This document shows positions 1 to 12,072 of a stretch of DNA of 34,949 nucleotides, in pieces. Every line of letters starts with the position of its first letter. Positions within the stretch are counted from its first letter, which is position 1. The notes under the pieces were generated by a model. The model saw only the letters and a program-made list of their open reading frames with translations, was not told the origin of the DNA and made no database searches. Source of the DNA: Dysgonamonadaceae bacterium (GTDB taxonomy: Bacteria > Bacteroidota > Bacteroidia > Bacteroidales > Dysgonomonadaceae); NCBI GenBank assembly GCA_029975415.1, contig JARKPE010000061.1, positions 1-34,949 of the forward strand. The letters run 5' to 3'. The translations under genes and the position numbers were made by a program.

Positions 1-133
1 GAACATCTGTACTGGATTTTTTTACTGATTATGTCATCAATTTACTTAAGAAGCGGAAAATGGAAAAACAGACAGATTTGAAGAAAACTCTTAATGGTTT
101 TATTTATCTTTATTGCCGAAAACGTATTTGTTT

Positions 134-3235
<3,102 letters not shown>

Positions 3236-3308
3236 TGCATAAGCATCAAATGAACTATTTTCATTCATTCGCTGTTAAGATAAAGTATGTTTAATAAAAA
3301 AGAAGTAT

Positions 3309-3926
3309 ATGAAAACCAAAATCTTAAATGTAAAGTTAGGCGCTATTGCCATATTAATAACAAGTACGCTATCATTTGTTGCGTGTAACGGACAAAAGAA
3401 AAACGATGCCGGCCAAGTGACGGAAGATGTCGTAATCGAGAGAGATTCGGATGGTTATGTAACAAATTTCGACGTTTATACTTTCGAACAAAAAGACAAG
3501 GTGGTGAATGCCGCACAAGAGGAATTAGACAAAATGAATGCTAAGATCGACGAAATGAAAGCGGATTTGAATGCCAAAGGCGACAAGATTTCTGCCGAAT
3601 CGAAAGCTGCTTACGAGAAAGCCATTTCAGATCTCGAACATTCGAGAGACAATTTCAAGGCCAAATTGGATGCACTCAAAAACAGTAGCGAAAACAATTG
3701 GGATCAGGCAAAATCCGATATGAGCAGCGCCTATAATGAAGCAGAACAAAACGTGAAAACAAATTGGTCGAACTTCAAAGAAAATGCAGGAGAAGCAACT
3801 CAAAATGTGAAGGGAAACATCGAGAATGCGGCTTCAAATGTAAAAAAAGATGTAAGCAAAGCTGCGTCCGATGTGAAAAAAGAAGCCGATAAGGCTGCAA
3901 AATCTGTGAAAGATGCAGTGAAATAA
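3309..3926 (+). CDS. Predicted lipoprotein with LEA/apolipophorin-like amphipathic helical repeats
   Basis: N-terminal signal with lipobox-like SFVAC; C-terminus of repeating A/K/N/V helical segments (NVKGNIENAASNVKKDVSKAASDVKKEADKAAKSVKDAVK). Confidence 0.75.
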   Translation: MKTKILNVKLGAIAILITSTLSFVACNGQKKNDAGQVTEDVVIERDSDGYVTNFDVYTFEQKDKVVNAAQEELDKMNAKIDEMKADLNAKGDKISAESKAAYEKAISDLEHSRDNFKAKLDALKNSSENNWDQAKSDMSSAYNEAEQNVKTNWSNFKENAGEATQNVKGNIENAASNVKKDVSKAASDVKKEADKAAKSVKDAVK

Positions 3927-3946
3927 GTTTCCGATCGAAAATTTAT

Positions 3947-3987
3947 AAAACGCTATTCGGCAATTTCAAAGTCGGATGGCGTTTTTT
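3947..3987 (+). terminator. Intrinsic terminator after the LEA-like lipoprotein gene
   Basis: AAAACGC ... GCGTTTT arms followed by a T tract (gcgttttttata). Confidence 0.6.
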
Positions 3988-4148
3988 ATACCTAAAATGC
4001 CGTCGAAAAAGGCGATGAGTGTTTTATATTCCCTATACTTATTATGGAGTTGCCTTAGAGGAAACAAGGAGGAGCATGGGAGTTGCCTCGGAGCTATGTC
4101 GGAGCTATAGCGTAGAAAGGTTAAAGAAAGTTGGGCGTTAGGTGAAGG

Positions 4149-4180
4149 ATAGGAGGAAAGTTTCGTCTATTTCCTCCTAT
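4149..4180. terminator. Hairpin between convergent genes, possible terminator for the minus-strand DUF362 operon
   Basis: ATAGGAGGAAA-10 nt-TTTCCTCCTAT, perfect 11-bp stem in the convergent intergenic region. Confidence 0.45.
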
Positions 4181-4221
4181 TCGATGTTGATATAAATTTG
4201 CTATGATTTTTTGTATTATGA

Positions 4222-5232
4222 TTATCCAATATTCACAAGATTGTATTTTTGATTTCCGACTCCGATTTTCTCAGCATGATTCAGCGTGTGAATTCCGTTA
4301 CGTGATTCCATTCGCTCGATTAAATGAATCTTCCCGGGATCGGATGAAGCGTACACAAGATCTACACATGCCTTATCGAGCGCTACGGGATCAAGGGAGG
4401 CCAAAATCCCCACATCTGCCATTTCGGGTGCAGCCGGACTTGAGTCGCAATCACAATCTACTGACAATTTATTCATAACGCTAATGTAAATAATATTATC
4501 TTTAGCATGATCGGCTATGGCGCTTGCTGCTTCGGCCATTGCTTCGAGCCATTCTTCCTGTTTTGGATTGCCCCACTCTGTGGTACTTGTACCAGCGGAA
4601 TGAATCAACCTTTTACCATTGGATGAGGCAATGCCTATAGCCATGTTTTTGATCGCTCCTCCAAATCCAGCCATTGCATGTCCTTTGAAATGTGAAAGGA
4701 TAACCGTAAAATCGTAGTTCAGGTAATCCTTTCCTACGATATCATAACTAAGGCGAGTTCCGTTTTTTACGGGAAGTTTCACTTCACCTTCTGCATCCAT
4801 AATATCAACTTTTGCAATCTTTGTGAAACCATGATCAACAACAACCTTTCGGTGGCTTTCTGTGTTAGCTCGTTTCCCTTCGTAGGCAGTGTTACATTCA
4901 ATAATTGTTCCTTTGACCGAATGGACAAAGTCAGCAATAAAAGAGGGTTGCAGGAAATTGTTTCCTCCCGGTTCGCCGGTTGTAACCTTTACGGCGACGT
5001 TTTTCCCCTCTGCTTTACGTCCCAATGCTTCATAGATTTTCATCAAGGCATAGGACGAAATTTCCTTTGTGAAATAAACTTTTGGTAAATTGTTTTTCCC
5101 TGTTTTCAGTAAACCGGGATCGAGTGTAATTTTTCCAAAATTTGAGCCAAAAGATGATTTTGTTAAAAGGGGAACAGCTGCTGAGCCTAAAATTATTTGA
5201 GTCCCTTTTTTTATAAATTTTCTTCTGTCCAT
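4222..5232 (-). CDS. DUF362 domain-containing protein with Tat-like signal
   Basis: N-terminus MDRRKFIKKGTQIILGSAAVPLL; DUF362-like body (FTVILSHFKGHAMAGFGGAIKNMAIGIAS...). Confidence 0.8.
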   Translation of the reverse strand: MDRRKFIKKGTQIILGSAAVPLLTKSSFGSNFGKITLDPGLLKTGKNNLPKVYFTKEISSYALMKIYEALGRKAEGKNVAVKVTTGEPGGNNFLQPSFIADFVHSVKGTIIECNTAYEGKRANTESHRKVVVDHGFTKIAKVDIMDAEGEVKLPVKNGTRLSYDIVGKDYLNYDFTVILSHFKGHAMAGFGGAIKNMAIGIASSNGKRLIHSAGTSTTEWGNPKQEEWLEAMAEAASAIADHAKDNIIYISVMNKLSVDCDCDSSPAAPEMADVGILASLDPVALDKACVDLVYASSDPGKIHLIERMESRNGIHTLNHAEKIGVGNQKYNLVNIG

Positions 5233-5281
5233 AAGAATAAGTGTTTAAGGATTATTATATGATTTTTATTCCTTCTGTACG

Positions 5282-5794
5282 CTATTTGTAAATAATGTAC
5301 CTTAATAGAGCAAATCCTCCAAATATTTGTAAAAGCATGCCGGGAATGGCAATGCGAAAATCTTGACTAGCGGTAAAAAAGTTACCGGTAAGTGCCCACT
5401 CTCCAAGTGTTCCTATAGTTTGATATGCCAGGACGACACCAAAAAGGATGGCAATAGATATTCGTTTGAAATAATTTGCAGCCAATCCGGCGACACCGGC
5501 AAGCAGCATCGATTTCATCAGGATAGCGGGAAGTAGAGCCAATGATGGCATTCCAAACAGTGCGCAATTTAGAACAGGTGAAAATATTGCAGTAAGTAAT
5601 CCCACTCTCCATCCGTATTTATAAGCAGCAATCAATGTAAAAAAATAAATTGGAAGAAAAGTGATTCCTCCGTTCGGTATAAGATGAAAAAGTTGAGGAA
5701 AGACAATATTGCCTGCCACGAGGACAGTTGCAGCCAAATAAGCTTTAAGTTCCCGGTAATTTAGAGAATGCAATGTTAACGGTGTTGTTTTCAT
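5282..5794 (-). CDS. ECF transporter S component-like integral membrane protein
   Basis: 170 aa, about 5-6 hydrophobic helices, with an N-terminal ECF-S-like pattern (YLAATVLVAGNIVFPQLFHLIPNGGITFLPIYFFTLIAAYKYGWRVGLLTAI). Confidence 0.65.
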   Translation of the reverse strand: MKTTPLTLHSLNYRELKAYLAATVLVAGNIVFPQLFHLIPNGGITFLPIYFFTLIAAYKYGWRVGLLTAIFSPVLNCALFGMPSLALLPAILMKSMLLAGVAGLAANYFKRISIAILFGVVLAYQTIGTLGEWALTGNFFTASQDFRIAIPGMLLQIFGGFALLRYIIYK

Positions 5795-5875
5795 ATACTT
5801 TTGTATTAAAAGATTTTCCTCATAGGAGAAATTATTACAAATAACAGTAAATACTTTTAGAAAAGATGATATATT

Positions 5876-6268
5876 TCAGTAACTTTCGTATTCTTCCTCC
5901 GATACTGGGCCAAGCCAAACAGCATTATTCCTGCTTGCTTGCGGAGTAATGCCAATGTGTACAAAGTCGCTATGAGGAGTAGCGCCATGCCAATGCACGA
6001 CGTTCGGTTTGATTTCAATTATGTCTCCTGCTTTTAAGCGTCTTTTCGGTTGACCTTTTTCCTGATAATAACCTTCGCCTGAAGTACAAAGCAAAATTTG
6101 TCCATAAGGGTGCGAGTGCCAATGGTTGCGACTACCAGGAGCAAAGGTTACGTTATAAACTGTAGTATCGAGATTTTTTATATCTTCAGATAACATGGAT
6201 AGCCAAGCTTCGCCTGTGAAATTAATTGAAACCTTTTGTCCTTTGGAAAAAATTTCTGTTGTTTTCAT
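5876..6268 (-). CDS. Cupin domain-containing protein
   Basis: Cupin motifs GSRNHWHSHPYGQILLCTSGEGYYQEKG and GDIIEIKPNVVHWHGATPHSDFVHIGI. Confidence 0.88.
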   Translation of the reverse strand: MKTTEIFSKGQKVSINFTGEAWLSMLSEDIKNLDTTVYNVTFAPGSRNHWHSHPYGQILLCTSGEGYYQEKGQPKRRLKAGDIIEIKPNVVHWHGATPHSDFVHIGITPQASRNNAVWLGPVSEEEYESY

Positions 6269-6291
6269 TTTGTCATTTATATTTTAGAAAA

Positions 6292-7440
6292 CTATTTAGC
6301 ATATTCCAAAATTGTTCTGATCATTTCTTCTGTATAAACGGATTCTGCGCCTGTCATGCGTGATATTCCGAATAGTTTTTCGACCAGTGTTGGAATGTCT
6401 TTTTCGGGAATGTTACCCTCTATGAGCGTTGTGGGAGTACCGATTTTCTGATACCATTGTTTTAACGCAAGGATGCCATTGTCTACTCCTTGTACATTAA
6501 AAACGTTTTTAGCAAATCGTTCCAATCTTTCCGAGAATTGACTTTTTTGCCACATCATCCACGCCGGAACGATAATCGAAAGGCCTGCTCCGTGAGGAAT
6601 GTCATATTCCGCCGAAAGTGTATGTTCAATGAAATGCGTATCGTAACGATTGCCTTCCACGCCACAGAAGGTAGAGCCATTCAATGCTTGCGTAGCAGCC
6701 CATGCAAACTCGCCTCTTGCTTCATAATCAGTTGGATTATGCAATAAAATTTCTGTAGTTCGAATTACTGTTTTCAGGATATTCTCCACATAACCGGCAA
6801 TGTATTCAGGAAAATAAGTTGCTGAAAAATAAAGGTCGAGACTGTGCGCGAAAATATCGGCAGCTGAATAGGCCAGGTATTCGTTGGTAACGGTGGCTTG
6901 TAATTCCGGATTGATCACTGAAACGGTAGGGAAAGTGGCTGGACCAGCCAAGCTGAATTTCTGTTTCGTTTTGTCATTAGTTACAACAGCAAAATTATTC
7001 ATCTCGCTTCCGGTAGCAGCCAGCGTCATAATGTCGAAGATTCGCAAGGCTTTCGTTGGAACAGTTTTTCCGATAAAGAAATCCCATACGTCGCCTTCAT
7101 ACAAAGCTCCGGCTGCTATAGATTTGGAAGAGTCAAGAACGGAACCTCCCCCAATGGCTAATACCGCCTCTATATTTTTTGCTTTGGCTATTTCAACACC
7201 TTCATATACCTTACTCAAAATGGGATTACTTTTTACGCCGCCCAATGTTTCGAAACGGATGCCATTTTCGGCTAATGATTGAGCTACGGTGTCGAACAAT
7301 CCGTTTTTTCGAATTCGATCAGAGCCGTATACAATTAATACGTTCGAAATGCCAAATTCTGAAATGTATTTTCCGATATTTTTTTCTTTACCTCTTCCGA
7401 ATTCAATTCGGGTTGGATTGTAATAAGTGAAGTTTTTCAT
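6292..7440 (-). CDS. Iron-containing alcohol dehydrogenase (BDH/YqhD-like)
   Basis: NAD(P)-binding GGGSVLDSSKSIAAGA; LAATGSEMNNFAV; metal-ligand regions AADIFAHSLDLY and THFIEHTLSAEYDIPHGAGLSI. Confidence 0.93.
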   Translation of the reverse strand: MKNFTYYNPTRIEFGRGKEKNIGKYISEFGISNVLIVYGSDRIRKNGLFDTVAQSLAENGIRFETLGGVKSNPILSKVYEGVEIAKAKNIEAVLAIGGGSVLDSSKSIAAGALYEGDVWDFFIGKTVPTKALRIFDIMTLAATGSEMNNFAVVTNDKTKQKFSLAGPATFPTVSVINPELQATVTNEYLAYSAADIFAHSLDLYFSATYFPEYIAGYVENILKTVIRTTEILLHNPTDYEARGEFAWAATQALNGSTFCGVEGNRYDTHFIEHTLSAEYDIPHGAGLSIIVPAWMMWQKSQFSERLERFAKNVFNVQGVDNGILALKQWYQKIGTPTTLIEGNIPEKDIPTLVEKLFGISRMTGAESVYTEEMIRTILEYAK

Positions 7441-7460
7441 ATTCGTTGTCGTTTAAAATT

Positions 7461-7997
7461 TTATTTAATCAATTGTAATTTAGTGAGCCACGATTTTATA
7501 GCGGTTTCGGAGTTATTTGCCATACTTCCTCGAATGGTCAAACAGGGAAGAACTATTGCTTGAGGGTACAATTTTTGAATATCCTGAACACTTCTCCCTG
7601 CTCCACTTCCTTCGTGTGTACAAAAAGGAGCGATTGTTTTTGCTGAAAAATCATACGATTCCAGAAAATTAAAAACAGCCATGGGAAAAGTATCCCACCA
7701 AATCGGATACCCAAGAACAATGAGATCATATTCCTCCATATTTTTTACGTTATTCACCAATTCAGGACGCAGATTATTCTCCAGTTCTGTTTTTGCCACT
7801 TCTGTAGCTTCATAATAATCTAAAGGGTACGAATAAGAAGTTTTGATCTCAAACAAATCGCCACCTGTTAAATTTTTAATCTTTTGTGCCACTATTTCCG
7901 TATTTCCAACAGGAAGATTTACTATTCTTCCATTTACATAATTATTCCCCTTTCTCGAGAAATAGGCAATGAGGCTTTTGCTGTATGATGTATTCAT
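7461..7997 (-). CDS. Flavodoxin family protein
   Basis: SLIAYFSRKGNNYVNG (P-loop-like FMN site), YDLIVLGYPIWWDTFPMAVFNFLESYDFSAKTIAPFCTHEGSG. Confidence 0.9.
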   Translation of the reverse strand: MNTSYSKSLIAYFSRKGNNYVNGRIVNLPVGNTEIVAQKIKNLTGGDLFEIKTSYSYPLDYYEATEVAKTELENNLRPELVNNVKNMEEYDLIVLGYPIWWDTFPMAVFNFLESYDFSAKTIAPFCTHEGSGAGRSVQDIQKLYPQAIVLPCLTIRGSMANNSETAIKSWLTKLQLIK

Positions 7998-8996
<999 letters not shown>

Positions 8997-9015
8997 TTAT
9001 TGTTCTTTGTCAATG

Positions 9016-9023
9016 CAAAGGTA
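9016..9023 (-). promoter_or_regulatory. Bacteroidetes-type -7 box upstream of the aldo/keto reductase operon
   Basis: CAAAGGTA on + is TACCTTTG on - (TAnnTTTG), 41 nt upstream of the AKR start. Confidence 0.45.
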
Positions 9024-9121
9024 AATGGACTTACAAGTAACTACCTTACTCAAATTACGGATTTACATACCAAAATTACTGCAATCCAATCATATCATTT
9101 ATCTTATTGAAAAATATGCTT

Positions 9122-9129
9122 TATCTTTG
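9122..9129 (+). promoter_or_regulatory. Bacteroidetes-type -7 box upstream of the AraC regulator
   Basis: TATCTTTG, 16 nt before the ATG at 9146. Confidence 0.45.
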
Positions 9130-9145
9130 AAACAAAAAAAAGATC

Positions 9146-10039
9146 ATGAAAGATATAGTTAAAATCGATACGATAGCAGCATATAATTCCTTAAGAGGAG
9201 TTGAAACGTTGCATCCATTGGTAAGTGTAATAGAAATGTCGAAGACAAAACCGATACCGGGAATGCGTACACTTTTTGGTTTTTACTGTGTGTTTTTAAA
9301 AGAAGTAAAGTGTGGAGATTTGATGTATGGACGAAATACTTACGATTATCAGGAAGGAACACTTGTTTTTCTGGCTCCCGGGCAGATTTTGGGCGTCAAT
9401 ACAAAAGAAGTGATTCAACCCAAAGGCTGGGCTTTGCTTTTTCATCCCGATTTAATCAAAGGGACTTCGTTGGGACGCAATATCAAGAACTATACTTTTT
9501 TTTCGTACGAAGTAAATGAGGCTTTGCATTTATCGGAGAAAGAAAGACAAATTATCATTGATTGTCTGAAGAAAATTGAATACGAAATTAGCCAACCTAT
9601 CGACAAACATAGTAAAACGCTTATTACCAATAATATCGAGTTATTCCTCAATTATTGTATGCGTTTTTACGACCGTCAATTCATTACTCGAAGCAATGTC
9701 AACAGCGATATTTTAACACAATTTGAAAGGTTGCTCGATGAATATTTTCAAGCGGGATTGACGCAAACCCTTGGTCTGCCTTCGGTGAAATATTTTGCCG
9801 ATCAGTTTCATCTTTCACCAAATTATTTTGGCGATATGATCAAAAAAGAGACCGGGAAATCCGCACAAGAACATATTCAGCTAAAATTGATCGATGTGGC
9901 AAAGGAGAAAATTTTCGATCCCGAAAAGTCCATCAGTGAAATAGCCTATGAACTCGGTTTTGCCTATCCTCAACATTTTACACGAATGTTTAAAAAGCAA
10001 GTAGGAATGTCGCCGGCAGAATATAGGGCTGTGAAGTAG
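9146..10039 (+). CDS. AraC family transcriptional regulator
   Basis: C-terminal HTH_18 pattern: LPSVKYFADQFHLSPNYFGDMIKKETGKSAQEHIQLKLIDVAKEKIFDPEKSISEIAYELGFAYPQHFTRMFKKQVGMSPAEYR. Confidence 0.96.
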   Translation: MKDIVKIDTIAAYNSLRGVETLHPLVSVIEMSKTKPIPGMRTLFGFYCVFLKEVKCGDLMYGRNTYDYQEGTLVFLAPGQILGVNTKEVIQPKGWALLFHPDLIKGTSLGRNIKNYTFFSYEVNEALHLSEKERQIIIDCLKKIEYEISQPIDKHSKTLITNNIELFLNYCMRFYDRQFITRSNVNSDILTQFERLLDEYFQAGLTQTLGLPSVKYFADQFHLSPNYFGDMIKKETGKSAQEHIQLKLIDVAKEKIFDPEKSISEIAYELGFAYPQHFTRMFKKQVGMSPAEYRAVK

Positions 10040-10108
10040 ATGCAAAAGGTAGCGTAAATTAAACTGTGTAAAGATTTATTTTCTTAAAAAACTCTCTTCT
10101 TTTTATTA

Positions 10109-10437
10109 ATAGGGTCATCCCTACGGGATTTTGTATTTTGGTTCGATATTTTTTTCTACCAAAAGGTTGTCCCTACGGGACAAAAATCAATTTTGCAATC
10201 TCCGTAAGAGCGTATATTTACGGTATGATTACATTTCCCATGTTCTATTAATCATACCCTACGGGACAAAACAAATTTCGTAAGCTCCGTAAGAGAACGC
10301 ATACCTACGGGACAATTACATTCCCATGCTTTGTAAAATTACATCCGTGGAATAATATTTCATAAGCTCCGTAGGAGCATATAATCATACAATCATTTTA
10401 CATAGCCCAGCAGGGCGACCGTTCTTTAATTATAAAA
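10109..10437. repeat. Direct repeat unit, copy 1 (~330 bp, palindrome-rich)
   Basis: gggtcatccctacgggattttgtattttggttcgatatttttttctaccaaaaggttgtccctacgggac... through gggcgaccgttctttaattataaaa; near-identical to 10446-10787 at 337-bp spacing. Confidence 0.93.
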
Positions 10438-10445
10438 CTGTTATC

Positions 10446-10787
10446 ATAGGGTCATCCCTACGGGATTTTGTGTTTTGGTTCGATATTTTTTTCTACCAAA
10501 AGGTTGTCCCTACGGAACAAAATCAATTTCGCAATCTCCGTTGGAGCGCATATTTACGGTATGATTACATTTCCCATGTTCTGTTAATTACCCTACGGGA
10601 CAAAACACATTTCGTAAGCTCCGTAAGAGCGTATACCTACGGGACAATTATATTCCCATGCTTCGTAAAATTACATCCGTAGAATAATATTTCATACGCT
10701 CCGTAGGAGCATGCTTATGGTAGAATAATATAATCACGCAACCATTTTATAAAGCCCCCGCGGGGCGACCGTTCTTTAATCGTAAAA
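10446..10787. repeat. Direct repeat unit, copy 2 (~340 bp, palindrome-rich), abutting the transposase 3' end
   Basis: Same unit as 10109-10437 with scattered substitutions and one ~15-nt insertion-like difference. Contains perfect palindromes such as GCTCCGTAGGAGC (10698-10710) and GCCCCCGCGGGGC (10754-10766). Confidence 0.93.
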
Positions 10788-11238
10788 ATCAAATACATAT
10801 TCGTCCTTATATTCAATTTCAAATTTCATCAACATATCCAAATATTCTTCTTTGAATGTTTTCAACTGATGATGCTTTTCCTGATTCATAATGTATTGAA
10901 TTACTTCATTCCGTTGAGAACGCGAATAAGAAAATGCTCCGTATCCTTCTTGCCACTGAAACTTCCCCTTGACGAAACGATTATCATTAATCCATTTGGA
11001 AGATACAGCTTTTAAATCTCGCATCACATCGGAAACCCTCAAGCTCGAAAGTAATTCAAAAAACACATGAACATGGTCTCTCCATCCTCCAATAGATAAA
11101 GGAAACACATTGTCATTCTTTAAAATTCCCGACATATATTTATGCAAGTTGTCACGAAAACTGTCAGTTATTATATTTTCTTAGCCTTTAACGGCAAAAA
11201 ACGCAATGGATATTGATTTGTGAGTAAGTATTAGCCAT
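10776..11238 (-). pseudogene. IS200-like / RAYT-like Y1 (HUH) transposase, decayed
   Basis: C-terminal ORF 10776-11147 keeps GGWRDHVHVFFEL (HUH) and SYSRSQRNEVIQYIMNQEKHH. Upstream ATG at 11238 gives MANTYSQINIHCVF, then a +1 T frameshift in a T6 run. The corrected frame reads FAVKG-stop-ENIITDSFRDNLHKYMSGILKN. Confidence 0.85.
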
Positions 11239-11419
11239 TTATGCAACAAATTTATTGAGTGAAACATTACCTTTTATGTACTCAGTATCGCGAAACGCAA
11301 TTTAGAAACGAGCGCTAAAAAAATGATTTTATAAAAAAATCCCTCTGAACTTACAAAACAATTTAAATATTTCAAGACGAATCAAAGGAATATTTATTGG
11401 CTAACAGACTTCGTTTAAC

Positions 11420-12037
11420 TCAGTTATTCACATCTTCGTAAGCTTGTTTTATTTTGTCCACCTGTTCTTTGTGTTTTTTGGCCTTGTAACGTTGGATATT
11501 TCTCACCGGATCGAGGTCGATGTCGCGATAGCGGGGCGTAATGAAATTTCGCAAGGAACGCATCCATTCGGGCGAATCGTCATCGGCATAGAGGCCTAAG
11601 TCGTAATCGTTACGGGTGTGTTGGGTGAATTGAGAAATGCTTCGTGCGTCGGGGACAGGATGAATTTTTCCGTCGGAATAGTCGATGGCTGCTCTGTCGG
11701 GTTGCGAAGATCCCGGAATTCTTGCTTTTTCGGCTATCTCTTTTTCCGTTTTTACGATTTCTTCGGGAGTGACCGGCCAGTTTGAAATGACATTGTCGTA
11801 GCGAGAGGGTAATTTGGTAGTAGGAGAAACTTTTAAAACTCCGGAATTCTGATTTTGAGATTGTTGAGGGTTTTTGTATTGAAGTTTGGGTGCTGAATCG
11901 AGTCCCGAATTTTTAATCGATTCTTTCAACCTGTTTTTAAAAAGTTCGTCGGTTTTTTGAGCATCTACCTGCTGAGTGATCGCCAGAAGAACAACGATCA
12001 ACACAAAATACGTTGCAGTATGGAGCAGATGATCCAT
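11420..12037 (-). CDS. Secreted/periplasmic hypothetical protein
   Basis: 205 aa with N-terminal hydrophobic signal (TYFVLIVVLLAITQQVDAQ); 35 nt downstream of the coiled-coil gene, same strand. Confidence 0.65.
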   Translation of the reverse strand: MDHLLHTATYFVLIVVLLAITQQVDAQKTDELFKNRLKESIKNSGLDSAPKLQYKNPQQSQNQNSGVLKVSPTTKLPSRYDNVISNWPVTPEEIVKTEKEIAEKARIPGSSQPDRAAIDYSDGKIHPVPDARSISQFTQHTRNDYDLGLYADDDSPEWMRSLRNFITPRYRDIDLDPVRNIQRYKAKKHKEQVDKIKQAYEDVNN

Positions 12038-12072
12038 TTTTATTATGGTAAACTTCTTACCGTCGGAAATAT

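Noticed and set aside
10470-10682. 70-aa ORF inside repeat copy 2
   Set aside because: Arises from the palindrome-rich repeat; the counterpart in copy 1 is not open, so it is not a conserved protein.
10109-10787. CRISPR array
   Set aside because: Only two long units, no uniform 24-40 nt repeats with regular unique spacers, and no cas genes.
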